Source: Dryococelus australis (lineage: Eukaryota > Arthropoda > Insecta > Phasmatodea > Phasmatidae). Taken from it: DNA of 64,000 bases. The notes under the pieces were generated by a model, which worked only from the letters and a program-made list of their open reading frames with translations, was not told where the DNA came from and did no database searches. The stretch covers positions 285,582,966 to 285,646,965 of the forward strand of contig CM057009.1 in assembly GCA_029891345.1 (NCBI GenBank), written 5' to 3'. This document shows, one piece after another, positions 10,172 through 20,392 of the stretch. The translations under genes were made by a program, and so were the position numbers. Position 1 is the first letter of the stretch, and each line of letters begins with the position of its first letter.

Positions 10172-12267
10172 CGTTGACCGCCCTGCCAAGCCCAGCTTAG
10201 CCTACCGCGATGAATACTATACCTTCAATTAGGCCTCTGAGGCGTTAGGGATTTTACTACAGCATTCTGTTGGGGGCAGGTTTACCATGGGTAGGAGGGG
10301 AGTCAAACCCCAGAGTGAGTCGAATGCAGGTGGTTTTCCGTCCTGGGAGTGTGATCCGTCTCACTATTAGGGCTGCCAATATACACAGGATGCCGGCGAT
10401 CCTGACTGGATGTAAGGGGGAGATTTTATTCTAAAGTGTTGATAGGGGTGCGAACCTGGCAGACGAGACTTTAGCTGGGTGGGTTGGTTTGCGTGCTGGG
10501 ACGTAATCATTAGAGAGGCTTGCAATAAGGACCCGGGAGTCGAACTTGGATGAATTTCCCCGTTGCTAGCTAGATGGTTCAAAATTTAGTGCCCGCAGGA
10601 TGCTTACTCAGATTCGCCGTCCGAATTTCCGTTTGACATTGCTAACGGTTTTCTCAGGTTGGCTAGCAAGGTTGTCCTGAGTAAAAACATCATTTTCCTG
10701 TTTTAGCAATTTCTCTTGGATCTCATTTGTAGTGGGATACCCCGACCAATTACCACAGAGGAGATGTTCAAGGGGAGAAGAGGTGTCTAGTGGAATAAGG
10801 GGGGAAATAGCTCGTGGTGTTAGATCAGATTGGTTTGTCTATAGGCATAGGTTGGGCGTTGGCTCGAGCAGGGGCACAATGATCCGTACGTCTTTGCTTA
10901 CCAGGCGTACCACCTTTCTTACTATACATCTGATCGATGACAATCACACAACTCAAAATTATACTGAGGGAGCAGGGATCCACTACTGTAGTAATGGCAC
11001 ACATATATAAAGTTATGTAGTTGTTTATTGTGGGGTTTTGTTCCTTGGGGAGTAAACGCAATGGTAATTACTAATAAATAAATGAACAATATAATAAGAT
11101 ACAATACAAATAATAAAAAATATTTATACAATATTTTACGCAAAACAAAATGGGGGTCAGGCGAAGGCAAGCCTGAGGTAGTAAACTATAGCTCTGCAAC
11201 TTAGAAGTGGTCCTCCAATTAAATCTATAGCAATGCAATTTGCAGCTTCTAGATAAATTAAAAATTGTAGTAATGCTATTTACAGCGACTAGATTAATTA
11301 AGAGGGGGAAACTAATTAGATAGTTAACTCACAATATGACGGCTCGCTACTGGGGAGTCACGGGAAGTTGACTTAGGTAGGATTTACTGGGTTAAGGTTG
11401 GGTATATCTGTAGCTGTTGGCTGACTCGCGTCCAGGTACCTGATGACGTGCAGGTCTAGAGAGAGAGAGAGAGAGAGAGATAACTTCTTGATGCAGATTA
11501 AGGTGGGGTCAAGAGGGGTGGGTTGGCGGTAGGAGTTAGAGTAGCTCTGGGTCAAACTCGAAGGAGACCCTTCTGCAAGCTGGGTATAGTAGAGTGGGCA
11601 GTGAGCTGCAGAATCCTGGCGGACTGGAGGAAAGGTAAGCCCTTGCGTGCTGAGTCCTGTTGCAGACTGAGAAGGATGAGCCCTTGCTGATTGAGGAGAG
11701 TCTTCAGCAGACTGGAGGTTGGGCTCACGTCCTACGTGGTTGCCGAGCCCGGCGACACTACTGGTGTTAGCTGCGGGAGTTTGTATTTATACAAAAATTT
11801 CTCTGGTCATCAGTTCTTTGGGGTGCGGGGCTGTAACGTAGTTTTTCACCATGGGGGCAGGTGTATTGGGGTGCAGACACACTGCAGGTTTCTTATCACC
11901 CCGTGTGGAGGCGACGACAAATTAAAACCCCTGTCTCTGAGCTGGGCGGCTGTGATGTCACAGGGATGCTGCCATCTCTTGTGATTGTAGGAACTTCTTC
12001 CAGGGGGCAGACAAAAGTAGTAGAATTCACAATAAATATAATTCCAGTCGCTGGATTGTCTTTTGGATATATAATTCTGAATTTGCAATTATGCACGTAA
12101 TATGCAATTATGTGATCGGCCAACCATGCTTGTGGGCTTCCTGGCGCGATACATTTAATCTGGATTGCCGCCTACATATTCCATCCCAGAGTGCACGTGT
12201 CTCGTTAATGGGGCGGAGTCGTCTGTATAGCGTGCAGTCACGCTGCGCAGCATTCTGGGATGCATCA
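10172..12267 (-). repeat. Distal part of 5' LTR of the minus-strand Gypsy
   Basis: Read on the minus strand it begins TGATGCATCC at 12267. A TATA box (TTGTATAAATAC) lies near 11795, and AATAAA-type signals near 11025-11090. The order U3, TATA, polyadenylation signal fits an LTR promoter and terminator. With the 39 bp at 6123-6161 the LTR would be about 2.1 kb, long for Gypsy, so it may hold further insertions. A minus-strand frame near 10590-10740 (TTNEIQEKLLKQENDV) looks gag-like and is unexplained within an LTR. A 22-bp GA run sits at about 11459-11480. Confidence 0.45.
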
Positions 12268-12271
12268 AAAT

Positions 12272-12885
12272 GCAAGTTGTTTTTAAGGATGAGACCACAA
12301 GGGTGAACAGATGTTGCAATTTTATTGAGCAGGATTATCTTATGAAAGATGAGATCAATAAAATTGTTTTTCAATGGGATCATGTTATGAAAAGGAAAAA
12401 AATTATAGAAATTTTAGGAGATGGACATAATGCATTTAAAATTATCCAGAATTAAATAGTAAATATGAATGCCATTCAGAAATAAGGGAACACACACCTT
12501 TTATACAGAAGCCAAATCCAGTTGCTTATGCTTTAAGACCAGCTGTATAACAAGAGTGTATGATATCAACAAATATTATAGAAAGGCGTAGTTCTGAATA
12601 TTTAAATCCAATCATAGTAGTCAAAAAGAATACAGGAGGCATCAGGTTATGTTTAGATGCAAGAAAGTTAAACCAAATCATTGTACCAGATAGGGAGTCG
12701 CCAGAACCAATGGATGAATTATAACAGAAATTTTAAGTGTGCAAATATTTTTCAAAAATTAAATTAGTAGGTTCATATTAGCAAATACCTTTAGCACAAC
12801 AGTCAAGACATTCCACTGCTTTTCCTCAACAAGGAAAAACATACTGTTTCAATAGACTACCTTTTGGTTTGAATGTTTCTGTGAG
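12272..12885 (+). pseudogene. Gypsy element A: reverse transcriptase remnant
   Basis: This continues element A after the 9.2-kb insertion. The first 180 bases carry the linker between protease and polymerase (VVFKDETTRVNRC at the start). From about 12480 the N-terminal part of a Gypsy reverse transcriptase follows: HTPFIQKPNPVAYALR, then SEYLNPIIVVKKNTGG, IRLCLDARKLNQ, and finally FNRLPFGLN at about 12850. RT would copy the RNA into DNA. Stops occur near 12452, 12549, 12723 and 12735. Similarity ends just after the LPFGL motif, before the catalytic YxDD box, so the enzyme is truncated as well as broken. Confidence 0.8.
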
Positions 12886-13550
12886 TGGCATCTGCTACCA
12901 GTAGTTTTCAGGGAAAGCTGGTACAACCCATGCTCTGAATTTTCCTACTTCTTTTCCCCTGTTGTAATTCTGTCTTTCTTGTATCTAATCTGTCGTGGGT
13001 AGCATGTGTTAACTCTTCCCTTAGTCCTCCAAGGGGTCCCCCCCCCCCCCACAAATATCTATCTTTTCATCTATTTCGTGAGTTGTATCTGTACTCAATT
13101 TCTACTATTTACCTTCTTCAATGCAGATTTCTTCAGGCAACCTGTTAAGGCCTAGCCCTGCCCAGACCTTTTAACATCAATGCTAAAAGGAATGCTTTTA
13201 TCATTAAATGATTTGCAGCACGATTCGTTAGCAAAATTTTATTATTATACATTGTCATAACTGGTGACAGTATCAGTCCCAATGGGGGCATGCCACTAGG
13301 GCCTTCCGGGTTAGCTTTAGGGTTGACACCCTTACAGGACATAGTACATAATTGATGCAACTGTAGCTTATATGGTTTAGGTGATTAAGGGAGTGTGAGG
13401 AAGGAGGAGAGGAGGAAACAACATTAAAGAGTAAGGAATATTCTGAATAAAAAGAAGTAAATTGAAAGTTTTCAAAACTTTATAAGGTAATGTTGTTCAA
13501 ACAGTTTTAAGTAATAGTGTTGTTATGTAGTTGTGTTTGTACTTTTGTGT
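12886..13550. other. Unassigned stretch between elements A and D
   Basis: No protein similarity was seen. It holds a C-run at 13038-13050 and a GA-rich purine stretch near 13395-13420 (AAGGAGGAGAGGAGG) that could be a polypurine tract, but no adjacent LTR boundary was established. The right side grades into the LTR of element D. Confidence 0.4.
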
Positions 13551-13559
13551 TGCCATGAA

Positions 13560-14664
13560 AAACTTGACGAGGTGTATTATTTTTTGTTTTCATTCATGGC
13601 CGCCAAGTCAATGTCCGCACCATACAGCGCTTTGAGGGTTTATTTGTGTAAAATCATGTGAGCCGTAATTTATCTCAGGGTTCTATGTACTTTTTATTCA
13701 GGGTATCGTGTAATTTTCACGTAGTTGATGATTTGTATGTTTGACCACACAGTCAGTTCAATGTTTGATTTTCATGGGGTATGTTACAAGCTCAAAATCA
13801 ATTCAATCTGCAAAATAATAAATTTTCCCTACAGAAATCTATCTGGACAGGATTTGCCGTTTTTACTGAGGAAGGCTGAAAATTCATCTGCACCACATGA
13901 TCCACTACGAAGCATTTCCAGCAGCATCCACATCGTCTAAGTTTGCTTTCACACATCTGCGTGTTTATTGTTATTGTGACCAATCATGTTGTGTCCCATC
14001 ATATTTCAAGTGTATTTATGTCATTTATGTAAAAGGTATGGTGATATTATTTCCGTCCTAGCCGGCTATGTGTATAGGCCTTCACCTCACTAACCACATG
14101 CAGCAGGATGAGCCCCGACAAGTTTGCGTTAGTGATGCTAAATAATCACACGTGTTTGTGCAATTTGTTCATTTGTTTCATCTTTTAATTCTCTATACCC
14201 TATTTTCAGGGAAAATCGTCAGTCCACCCTAGCGGCTGTCGACTTCTTCCCTTGTGGAGATTGTGTTTTCTAACACCACAGAGAAGTCATCCATCTAGGA
14301 GTACTCTAGATTAATTGTGGACTGGGGAGCACTCGAACAGAGTTAGGTAGAGATGTCTGAGTTCATAAGATGTAACGTTGGCACGATCTTGTATGGTTAA
14401 CACAATAACAGCAAATACACAGTGCTCTAAGGTTTTTTTTTTGTATTGCCAGTATCCCCTCCATCCATGTTTTTCAGTGTTAAAAAGTTTATTAAAAATG
14501 TTTAGTAATGCAAAGTGTTGTGTAAGTACACTCGGGTGAGACAGACACACAGAACCTACAGCATCCCTGAGAACCCTGAGTCTCAACAGTGCGGTGACTG
14601 GGAAACACCGCTGGTGCCCACCTACAGTAAGTTTGTGTCACCATTCGTCTCGTGTCTCACCCGA
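13560..14664 (+). repeat. Gypsy element D: 5' LTR
   Basis: The block matches 39970-40990 in inverted orientation over most of its length. Anchors include GGTGATATTATTTCCGTCCTAGCCGGCT (only partly quoted, 14040-14066), AGAACCTACAGCATCCCTGA (14551-14570) and TCTCGTGTCTCACCC (14648-14662). It is followed at once by a TGGTGTCA primer-site-like sequence and then by gag, protease and RT of element D on the plus strand. That order identifies it as the 5' LTR. The left end is only approximate; no TG start or target duplication was fixed. Confidence 0.6.
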
Positions 14665-14672
14665 TGGTGTCA
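14665..14672 (+). other. Primer-binding-site-like TGGTGTCA
   Basis: TGGTGTCA directly follows the shared LTR sequence and matches the start of primer sites used with tRNA-Leu in several Gypsy/Steamer-like elements. The inverted copy has CGGCATCA at the same place (minus strand, about 39985), which differs only by transitions, so both copies probably had the site. The match is only eight bases long. Confidence 0.4.
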
Positions 14673-16142
14673 ATTGACATTCCCAAGTGGGGCCATTGTG
14701 TTCATCCGTGTCACGTCATCTGTGTCAACCGCTAGAAAGTGGCGGACACCACAGCAGATCATCCGCGAGAAGACCTCAAGACTTTCATGCCGCAGACCAT
14801 GACACCCACGAACGTGAGCACGAACTACCTGCACATGCCGATCGACCTATGCATGCATTGTGGAAGGGTAAGTGAGATAAATCTGTTTGAAGAGAACTTT
14901 TGGAATGAACCGTAATGCCAATGCATGTTCGACACCGTATCCACGCCGTCAGAACCACGCCTGTGCGTGCCCATCAGATGTGACGGGGTGGGAACGAAGT
15001 GGGCACAGTACTAGCATTGCAAACGGGACTTACATTTGCAATGGAAAGGGGCGTGATGAGTGTGTAACCTTCTGTGATGGTGTCATAAACTGTGTCGAGT
15101 GCCATAAGACGAACTGTGCTGAGATTGCGTCACCAACAACACCAGAGGTGAAGCCCTCATTGCCGCCAGTAGTCGTTATGTATATGCCACAGGGTTTGAC
15201 AGCACCCAATAGAATTGTATTGTTGCCAACTTTTGTGGGACACGATTTTGAGACCCGGGTACTTTCCTTGTGGCACATGAAGTAGAAAATTCACCGACAT
15301 TCCGTACTTAGGGATGATTGGACCGAGGTCACTGCCAACAGACTAGAGGAACCGCTGCCACGTGGTGGAATCTAGTCCGCGATTACTGAGTCACCTGGGA
15401 TAAATTCTGTCAAAGCTTGCTGGGTAGGTTTGATACAGATGGTGACGCCATACAAGCGCAGGCCAGGTTCTGCCATGAACAACAACGTGATAGAGAAGGC
15501 TTTGAAGAGTTCATACAGCGGAAACTGGGTCTGTATAAATGCCTACATCCGGGACAGGTAACTTGCGGAGTACTTGAGATTATTGTGGGCATTATCGACA
15601 CCTGATATTAGGCCTACCTGCGGCGAGCAACACGTGTCAGTGTAGAACAGTTCATGAGAGGCGTGACTTTACGAGAGAGATGTACGTGCGGGACAGGACT
15701 ACCAATCCCCGAGGCAAAACCGCCATACATCAATACCTGTAATTATGCCCGATATGACGACGCCACCACCACCATTCACACCAGTGAGAGCAAACCGAGG
15801 TCGGGGGTTGAACGTTCGCAACAATATCCACGGAAACTATTACGAAGGCAACAGGTCGGGAAACTAGATAGGGAGGTTGGCGAAACAGCACCTGCACCAA
15901 TCTCACCACCAGAGCGTAGGAATCTGCCTAATGAAGGTGCCAAAGTGTCCCAGGTTAGTGAGAGTACTGTATGTGCATTGAGGGTCAATGCTGTTGAAAT
16001 CTGGGGTAAAAATATGATCGCCGTCAGTGACATTGCAGCAAGTCATAATTTTGTGTGGGATGGCCTAGTCCAAGCGATAACAACAGAGTGCCAGCACGTC
16101 GTCTGCAGTTTGGCACAACCAACTAACAGGGCGAGGCGATAA
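14673..16142 (+). pseudogene. Gypsy element D: gag and protease remnant
   Basis: From the primer site to about 15.3 kb are broken frames, including 14887-15285 with a Cys/His-containing CVTFCDGVINCVECHKTNC segment of uncertain meaning. At about 15370-15605 a gag capsid-type block appears, with WDKFCQSLLGRF and EGFEEFIQRKLGLYKCL, the pattern of Gypsy retrotransposon gag. The frame 15654-16142 leads into protease: AVSDIAASHNFV at about 16020-16055 occupies the position of the retropepsin active site. The catalytic Asp is present, but the usual D-S/T-G is D-I-A, so activity is unlikely. Frameshifts and stops near 15285 and 15603 break the polyprotein. Confidence 0.6.
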
Positions 16143-16264
16143 GCGTTATGCATGCAATGGTAGGAGTATGCAAGCTCCGTACAAAATGTGATGTGTACAC
16201 AGTGCCGACTTGTGCGAGGAGATGATTCTGGGACTGCCGCGGCTAATTGACAACCAAGCCGTAA

Positions 16265-17310
16265 TTGAACCACATCTCGACCATCTGCACATGGGGACAT
16301 GTGGAAGGTGGACACTATGCCATGGGAGCAACGCCAATGACAACTACAGCTGCTGTGTTCGCGCACGAGATGCCTGAACATCAACAATGTCTGCAACACC
16401 TGCTGGACCATTATGACAGTGTGTTCCACACTGATGGGAAGCTGCAGCGCACTGACGTCATCGAGTACATCATCACGATGCACGAGGACCCGGTGTTCTC
16501 CAAGCCACGAGACCTAGGTATTTTCTTCCGGCGTGTCATCAATCAGCAGGTATGTGAGATGCTCAGTGATAATGTGATTGAACCCATGCAAAGTCTCTAC
16601 TACTCAGGCATTACAGTTGCCCCTAAAAGGGATGCTGAATGGAGGTTTTGTGTTGATTTCCGTCCATTGAACAAGATAACTGTAAACATGGCACCTCTAG
16701 TAATCAATATCAAGGACACGTCAACACTAGGGCCAGCTACTGTTTTCATCTCATTAGATCTGAAATCCGGATATTGGCAAGTGCCTATCAGCCCCCAGGA
16801 TTGGAAAAAACAGTTTTCACCACGCCAGATGGGCGTAGGTTTCAGTTCGTTGCAATGCTGTTCAGCTTAAAATGTGCCCTTGCCACCTTTCAGAATTTAG
16901 TGGTAAACGTACTAGATGGATACATAGGAGACTTTGCGATGGCCTATCTTGATGATGTGCTTGTATGGTCGAACAACTGGGAGGAACATTTGCACCATCT
17001 GAGCCTTGTGCTCAAAAGGCTCGAACGCAACAAGCCCATGTGCAAAGTTGACAAGTGTAAGTTGGGTATGAGTAGGATGGAGTTTTTGGGACACTATGTA
17101 ACAGGGAACGGACACGAACCTAAACAACAACATGTTCAAGAAATTCAGAACACACCCATATCCAGGTCACACAAAAAAGTTGGAAAATTTTTTGGCTTGA
17201 TAAATTGGTTAAGGGAGTTCATCCCAAATTTTTTCCGTGATAACTGCACCATTGACTGAATTGCTATGTGAAAACTATAAATTTGTGCTGGACTATGCCG
17301 CTGGTCAGTA
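16265..17310 (+). pseudogene. Gypsy element D: reverse transcriptase remnant
   Basis: Two overlapping frames (16265-16867 and 16774-17259) together give most of a Gypsy-type RT. Motifs in order are a GITVAPKRD/WRFCVDFRPLNK block (about 16610-16675), FISLDLKSGYWQVP with the first catalytic Asp (about 16746), a frameshift near 16810, then MAYLDDVLVWS with the catalytic YxDD pair intact (about 16939-16970). MEFLGHYVTGNG and a thumb segment ending LINWLREFIPN follow. The domain stops at about 17300 where similarity ends abruptly, so RNase H and integrase are absent. This truncation point lies only about 540 bp upstream of the first ASAP exon. Confidence 0.85.
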
Positions 17311-17849
17311 GGTTTTTTCAGGTATTTCCAGTTTCCCTGACCCTTGCATCCCGGCGCAGCTCCATTGCCACCTCGTTTCACTCTCATTCACTCTCGAGAC
17401 TTCGCTGTTAAGAGCCATCCAAACCTCTGAACTCCACTCCTTACACGAACCTCATATATGCTGGCATAGCCATTTCTGCATACTGCATGTTCACGTGGAC
17501 CAGAATTTGTTTGCATTATAAGCCATCATAACCATCATTGCATAGCAACCTTATCCTACAGTTGATAACAGGGTGAAAAGAAAATGTTTTATATTTAAGT
17601 AATATCAAGATTATATCACTATTTTTGTGCTTTTTTACAAACTTGATTATGTATAATGAACAAACCTCTTGTGAAAATTGACGAGTTCTGGTTTTTTTAT
17701 TTGCATAATGCTTCTTGATCATGACATTCTTCAAGTCATGGGTTCAATTGCTAGATATTCGAGACTGGAAATACTAGGCCCCTTTTAGCCATGACGGTAA
17801 AAGAGACATTTATAAATGCATACTAATATAAGTTATTTTTCTCTTTCAG
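17311..17849 (+). other. Intron end upstream of first ASAP exon
   Basis: This is non-coding, AT-rich sequence without recognised repeats. It ends in a strong 3' splice signal: a pyrimidine-rich TTATTTTTCTCTTTCAG at 17833-17849 immediately before the exon. A weak B-box-like GGGTTCAATTG at about 17738 may be the decayed head of a SINE, but the rest of a tRNA-like promoter is not visible. Confidence 0.6.
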
Positions 17850-17922
17850 ACATTAGATTTTGATCGGGATGGCCTACTAAAACTGAAGAAAGCCATTAAA
17901 GCTGTACATAATTCTGGGAACT
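17850..17922 (+). CDS. Asap: ASAP-type Arf GAP, BAR-domain exon (73 nt)
   Basis: The exon encodes TLDFDRDGLLKLKKAIKAVH followed by NSGN and one leftover base. It is preceded by a canonical acceptor (CTCTTTCAG) and followed by a canonical donor (GTGAGTAT). The peptide matches the start of the BAR domain in ASAP proteins, where an LDxDRxxLxKxKKxxKAxxNSG pattern is conserved between vertebrate ASAP1/2 and insects. ASAP proteins are multidomain Arf GTPase-activating proteins (BAR, PH, ArfGAP, ankyrin, often SH3). They act at membranes and couple Arf inactivation to actin and vesicle traffic. The BAR helices dimerise and bind curved membrane. The exon enters in phase 0 and leaves in phase 1, and the next exon is 43.6 kb downstream. 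Skipping this 73-nt exon would shift the frame. The family call is strong; paralogue identity is inferred. Confidence 0.85.
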
Positions 17923-19545
17923 GTGAGTATGTTTGTATTATTCCTGTAAATTGAAAGTCTTCATAAGTAGTTTAATCATTCCTTTTAATGGAAAGTCTTT
18001 AAATTTGTATTTAATTAATTAAGAAATAATTTTATTATTTCTAATGTTGCTTTACCTGTGTACAGTTTAAATTAAGGGATGCCAAATTTGATGTATGTAT
18101 ATTTACTTTGGTTCCCATGAATACCATGTAGCCTATGTTTAAATTTTTTGTGTCACATTCCTAGAATTTTTGTAACATTTAAGTAGTTACAGTGTTTACT
18201 TGTGTATTCTTGTTTTATTTTTCTGGGTATACGTTTCATATATTATTATTTGCCACACTTATGAATGTTTCAGATTTTTGTGTAAGAAATCTTTTTTACT
18301 CTGGTTTATGAAATAAGCCATCTACTGCTTGTAAAACTAGCTGTCCTTGGCCCTTCTTGAAATTTGAAAAGTCTTTTGCAGCACTGTTGTCAACGGTAAC
18401 AACTTTATTTTATACCATGTGATGTGGTGCAGTGGTGACAAATTGGAGTTTCAATTGGTGGTGAGTGAGGAGAGAACCTAAATTTGTTCTACTGGTCCAA
18501 CCATACTGATTTCAGTCTTCCATGGTTTCCAGAACTCACTCCAGGCAAATGCTTGGATGGTTCCGTACTACAAGCCATTGTTGATTTCTTCCTTACTCCT
18601 AATTGTCTGTGTAACAGGTTTGGTCAATATGGCCCTCTTTTTGACAAGACACTGATTAAGAAACTAGTCTCTAATGTGCCGTTGTTTTTACAGCAATAGA
18701 GGAGGGATGATGGAAGTAAAAAACGACAGGGAGGGTAAGGCAGACGCCAGGACAAAATAATTCTCACTGACCCGGCCTGCAACTCTCCCATCCCAAAACA
18801 CCCAAATCCCCTTCTGGAATGAAGTAATTTATTGCTTCACACTGCTTGGGACAACAAATGTCAAAGTCTATGATGGCAGATTGAGAAATGTGCAATCACT
18901 AACATCAGTAACAGCTATTTTTCCATAGACTGAAAACCGTGGATAATAGAAACTTGTTCTGCGGTTGGAGAAAAGGTCTACATAAACTAATGTGCGGCAA
19001 ACTGAAACCACGTTTCATGATACCGCGGTTGGCAAGGGATTGCTGTAATTGCATGAATGTCATTTAATGTTAACTTGTAAGTGCCAGTAAATGTGTGACA
19101 CCATGGCACTTGCAAGTATGATATAACAGCTTGGCATGTAGACATGTTATCCTCCCACACTGATACAACTCCCAGATAAGGTGGAATGGTTGCTTCAGTA
19201 ACATTTTTTTTTTGGCCTGTTTACAACCAAACAGTAGAACTGGTATGATAGGCTCACATTAAAAAAAGGACCACTAGGAATTCTTCCGTCAAATACATTG
19301 CACCATGCAGACGAAACTGAATACGGGAAACCGTATAATATTGGCTGTAATGAATCAGTTAACTAGATCTCTGCGCTGAAAGGAAGGAGAAAAAGTGCTT
19401 GCTCCCTCCGCCTCATACATCAACGTCCCAGACTCACAACAACCCACCGACAGACCACACGCCTACCTGACCATACACTTTCCACTTATTTATTCAGGCC
19501 GGGGGACATAAATTGTTCTGCAGTATAACCGAATCCGCAGTATAA
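17923..19545. other. Intron start, no recognised element
   Basis: No transposon domain, RNA gene or repeat partner was recognised here. A 71-codon frame (18484-18699) starts MFYWSNHTDFS but shows no known domain. It is followed by a purine-rich segment near 18695-18760 that may be a retroelement tail. Treated as unassigned intron DNA. Confidence 0.45.
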
Positions 19546-20150
19546 AGGGCCACGGTATTCCGGGGATCTGTATGGTATAAGGAAAAAGTAAAAATAACGT
19601 AACTTTATATTCAGTGTGAAGGGAAGGCGATGTATTTATTTGTTTATTTATTTATTTCAAAGATAAAATGGTTTGCTGTACTACCAAGGAGATTGTTTAA
19701 TGTTGTTACAAATTTGTCAAATGTTGTCCATTTAGTGCAAGTAAAGTGCTTGCCAACCCTGAAATAGTGTGCTTTTGTCTTCACCTTGCGCTCATTTAAA
19801 TTCAAAAGGTGATATATATTCTGTTAAGAGTTTATTGTAAAACAGGGACATCTTCAATAAGGTAATTAAACAAAAAAGGTTTTGAAGTTAAGGAAAATAT
19901 ATTCTGCAGATATGCATTGTGTGCCACTTCAATACTATTTGTAAAAAGGTAGGTGATCTTAACCTTGTGGGGCTCGGCGTATGTTGTTGCTTTGTCCTAT
20001 TTGTGGGCTTCCATATGGTACACTCAGGAAACCAGGACCATTTTTCTCTGTGTCCTTTTAGGGGGCGGTAATTGGGTTTTTGAAACGTTAACCTTACTTT
20101 TAAGTAAGCAGATTTCCAGACCTAATTTCTGCCACAGAAATGGGGCACAG
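19546..20150 (+). repeat. 0.6-kb direct repeat, copy 1
   Basis: The segment aligns with 32734-33325 in the same orientation over about 600 bp. Shared words include ACCAAGGAGATT, AAATTTGTCAAATGTTGTC, CCAACCCTGAAATAGT, TTTTGAAGTTAA, GCATTGTG and TGTGGGCTTCCATATGGT. The copies differ by many substitutions and small indels. They bracket element B. They could be that element's outer LTRs or two copies of an unrelated dispersed repeat; the separate LTR candidate at about 31613 argues against the first. Confidence 0.7.
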
Positions 20151-20392
20151 CAAGTGTGGCAGCAGAGTGTGGTTTTCTTGTCTTGCCATGTGTGGCCTCT
20201 TTGTACATGCGTTTGCATGTTGATGTTTCTCCGACCAGCATGATGGATTGGGGGTCAAGATGGTGACCTGTAGTGATTGTATAAAATAATTATGATGTAG
20301 GTAGTTGTATAAAAAAACCCTTTTTTTTGTGTGGTTAATAAGAGAGAAGAAATTTGGTTTGTGGTGTTGTCTTTCTGTAAGTCATTTATTCA

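Larger units (their letters stand above)
3046..12267 (-). mobile_element. 9.2-kb minus-strand Gypsy insertion, AAAT duplication
   Basis: The block is flanked by AAAT at 3042-3045 and at 12268-12271. It begins TGACGC and ends GCATCA on the plus strand, so both ends show TG...CA. Removing it together with one AAAT restores the reading frame of the element A polyprotein between protease and RT. Internally there is a minus-strand primer-binding site (6100-6117), a gag remnant (about 3.9-6.0 kb), an LTR end at 6123 matching the end at 3046, and TATA and polyadenylation motifs in the right-hand LTR. A 4.0-kb TIR element (6162-10167) sits inside that LTR. The left LTR is largely replaced by unrelated sequence, so the two LTRs now share only their last ~75 bp. 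No complete pol is visible, so this is a non-autonomous or internally deleted copy. Confidence 0.7.

Noticed and set aside
16043-16483. 146-codon minus-strand frame
   Set aside because: Antisense shadow of the element D protease and RT region, which carries clear motifs on plus.
18484-18699. 71-codon plus frame beginning MFYWSNH
   Set aside because: No domain, no splice signals, surrounded by AT-rich DNA.
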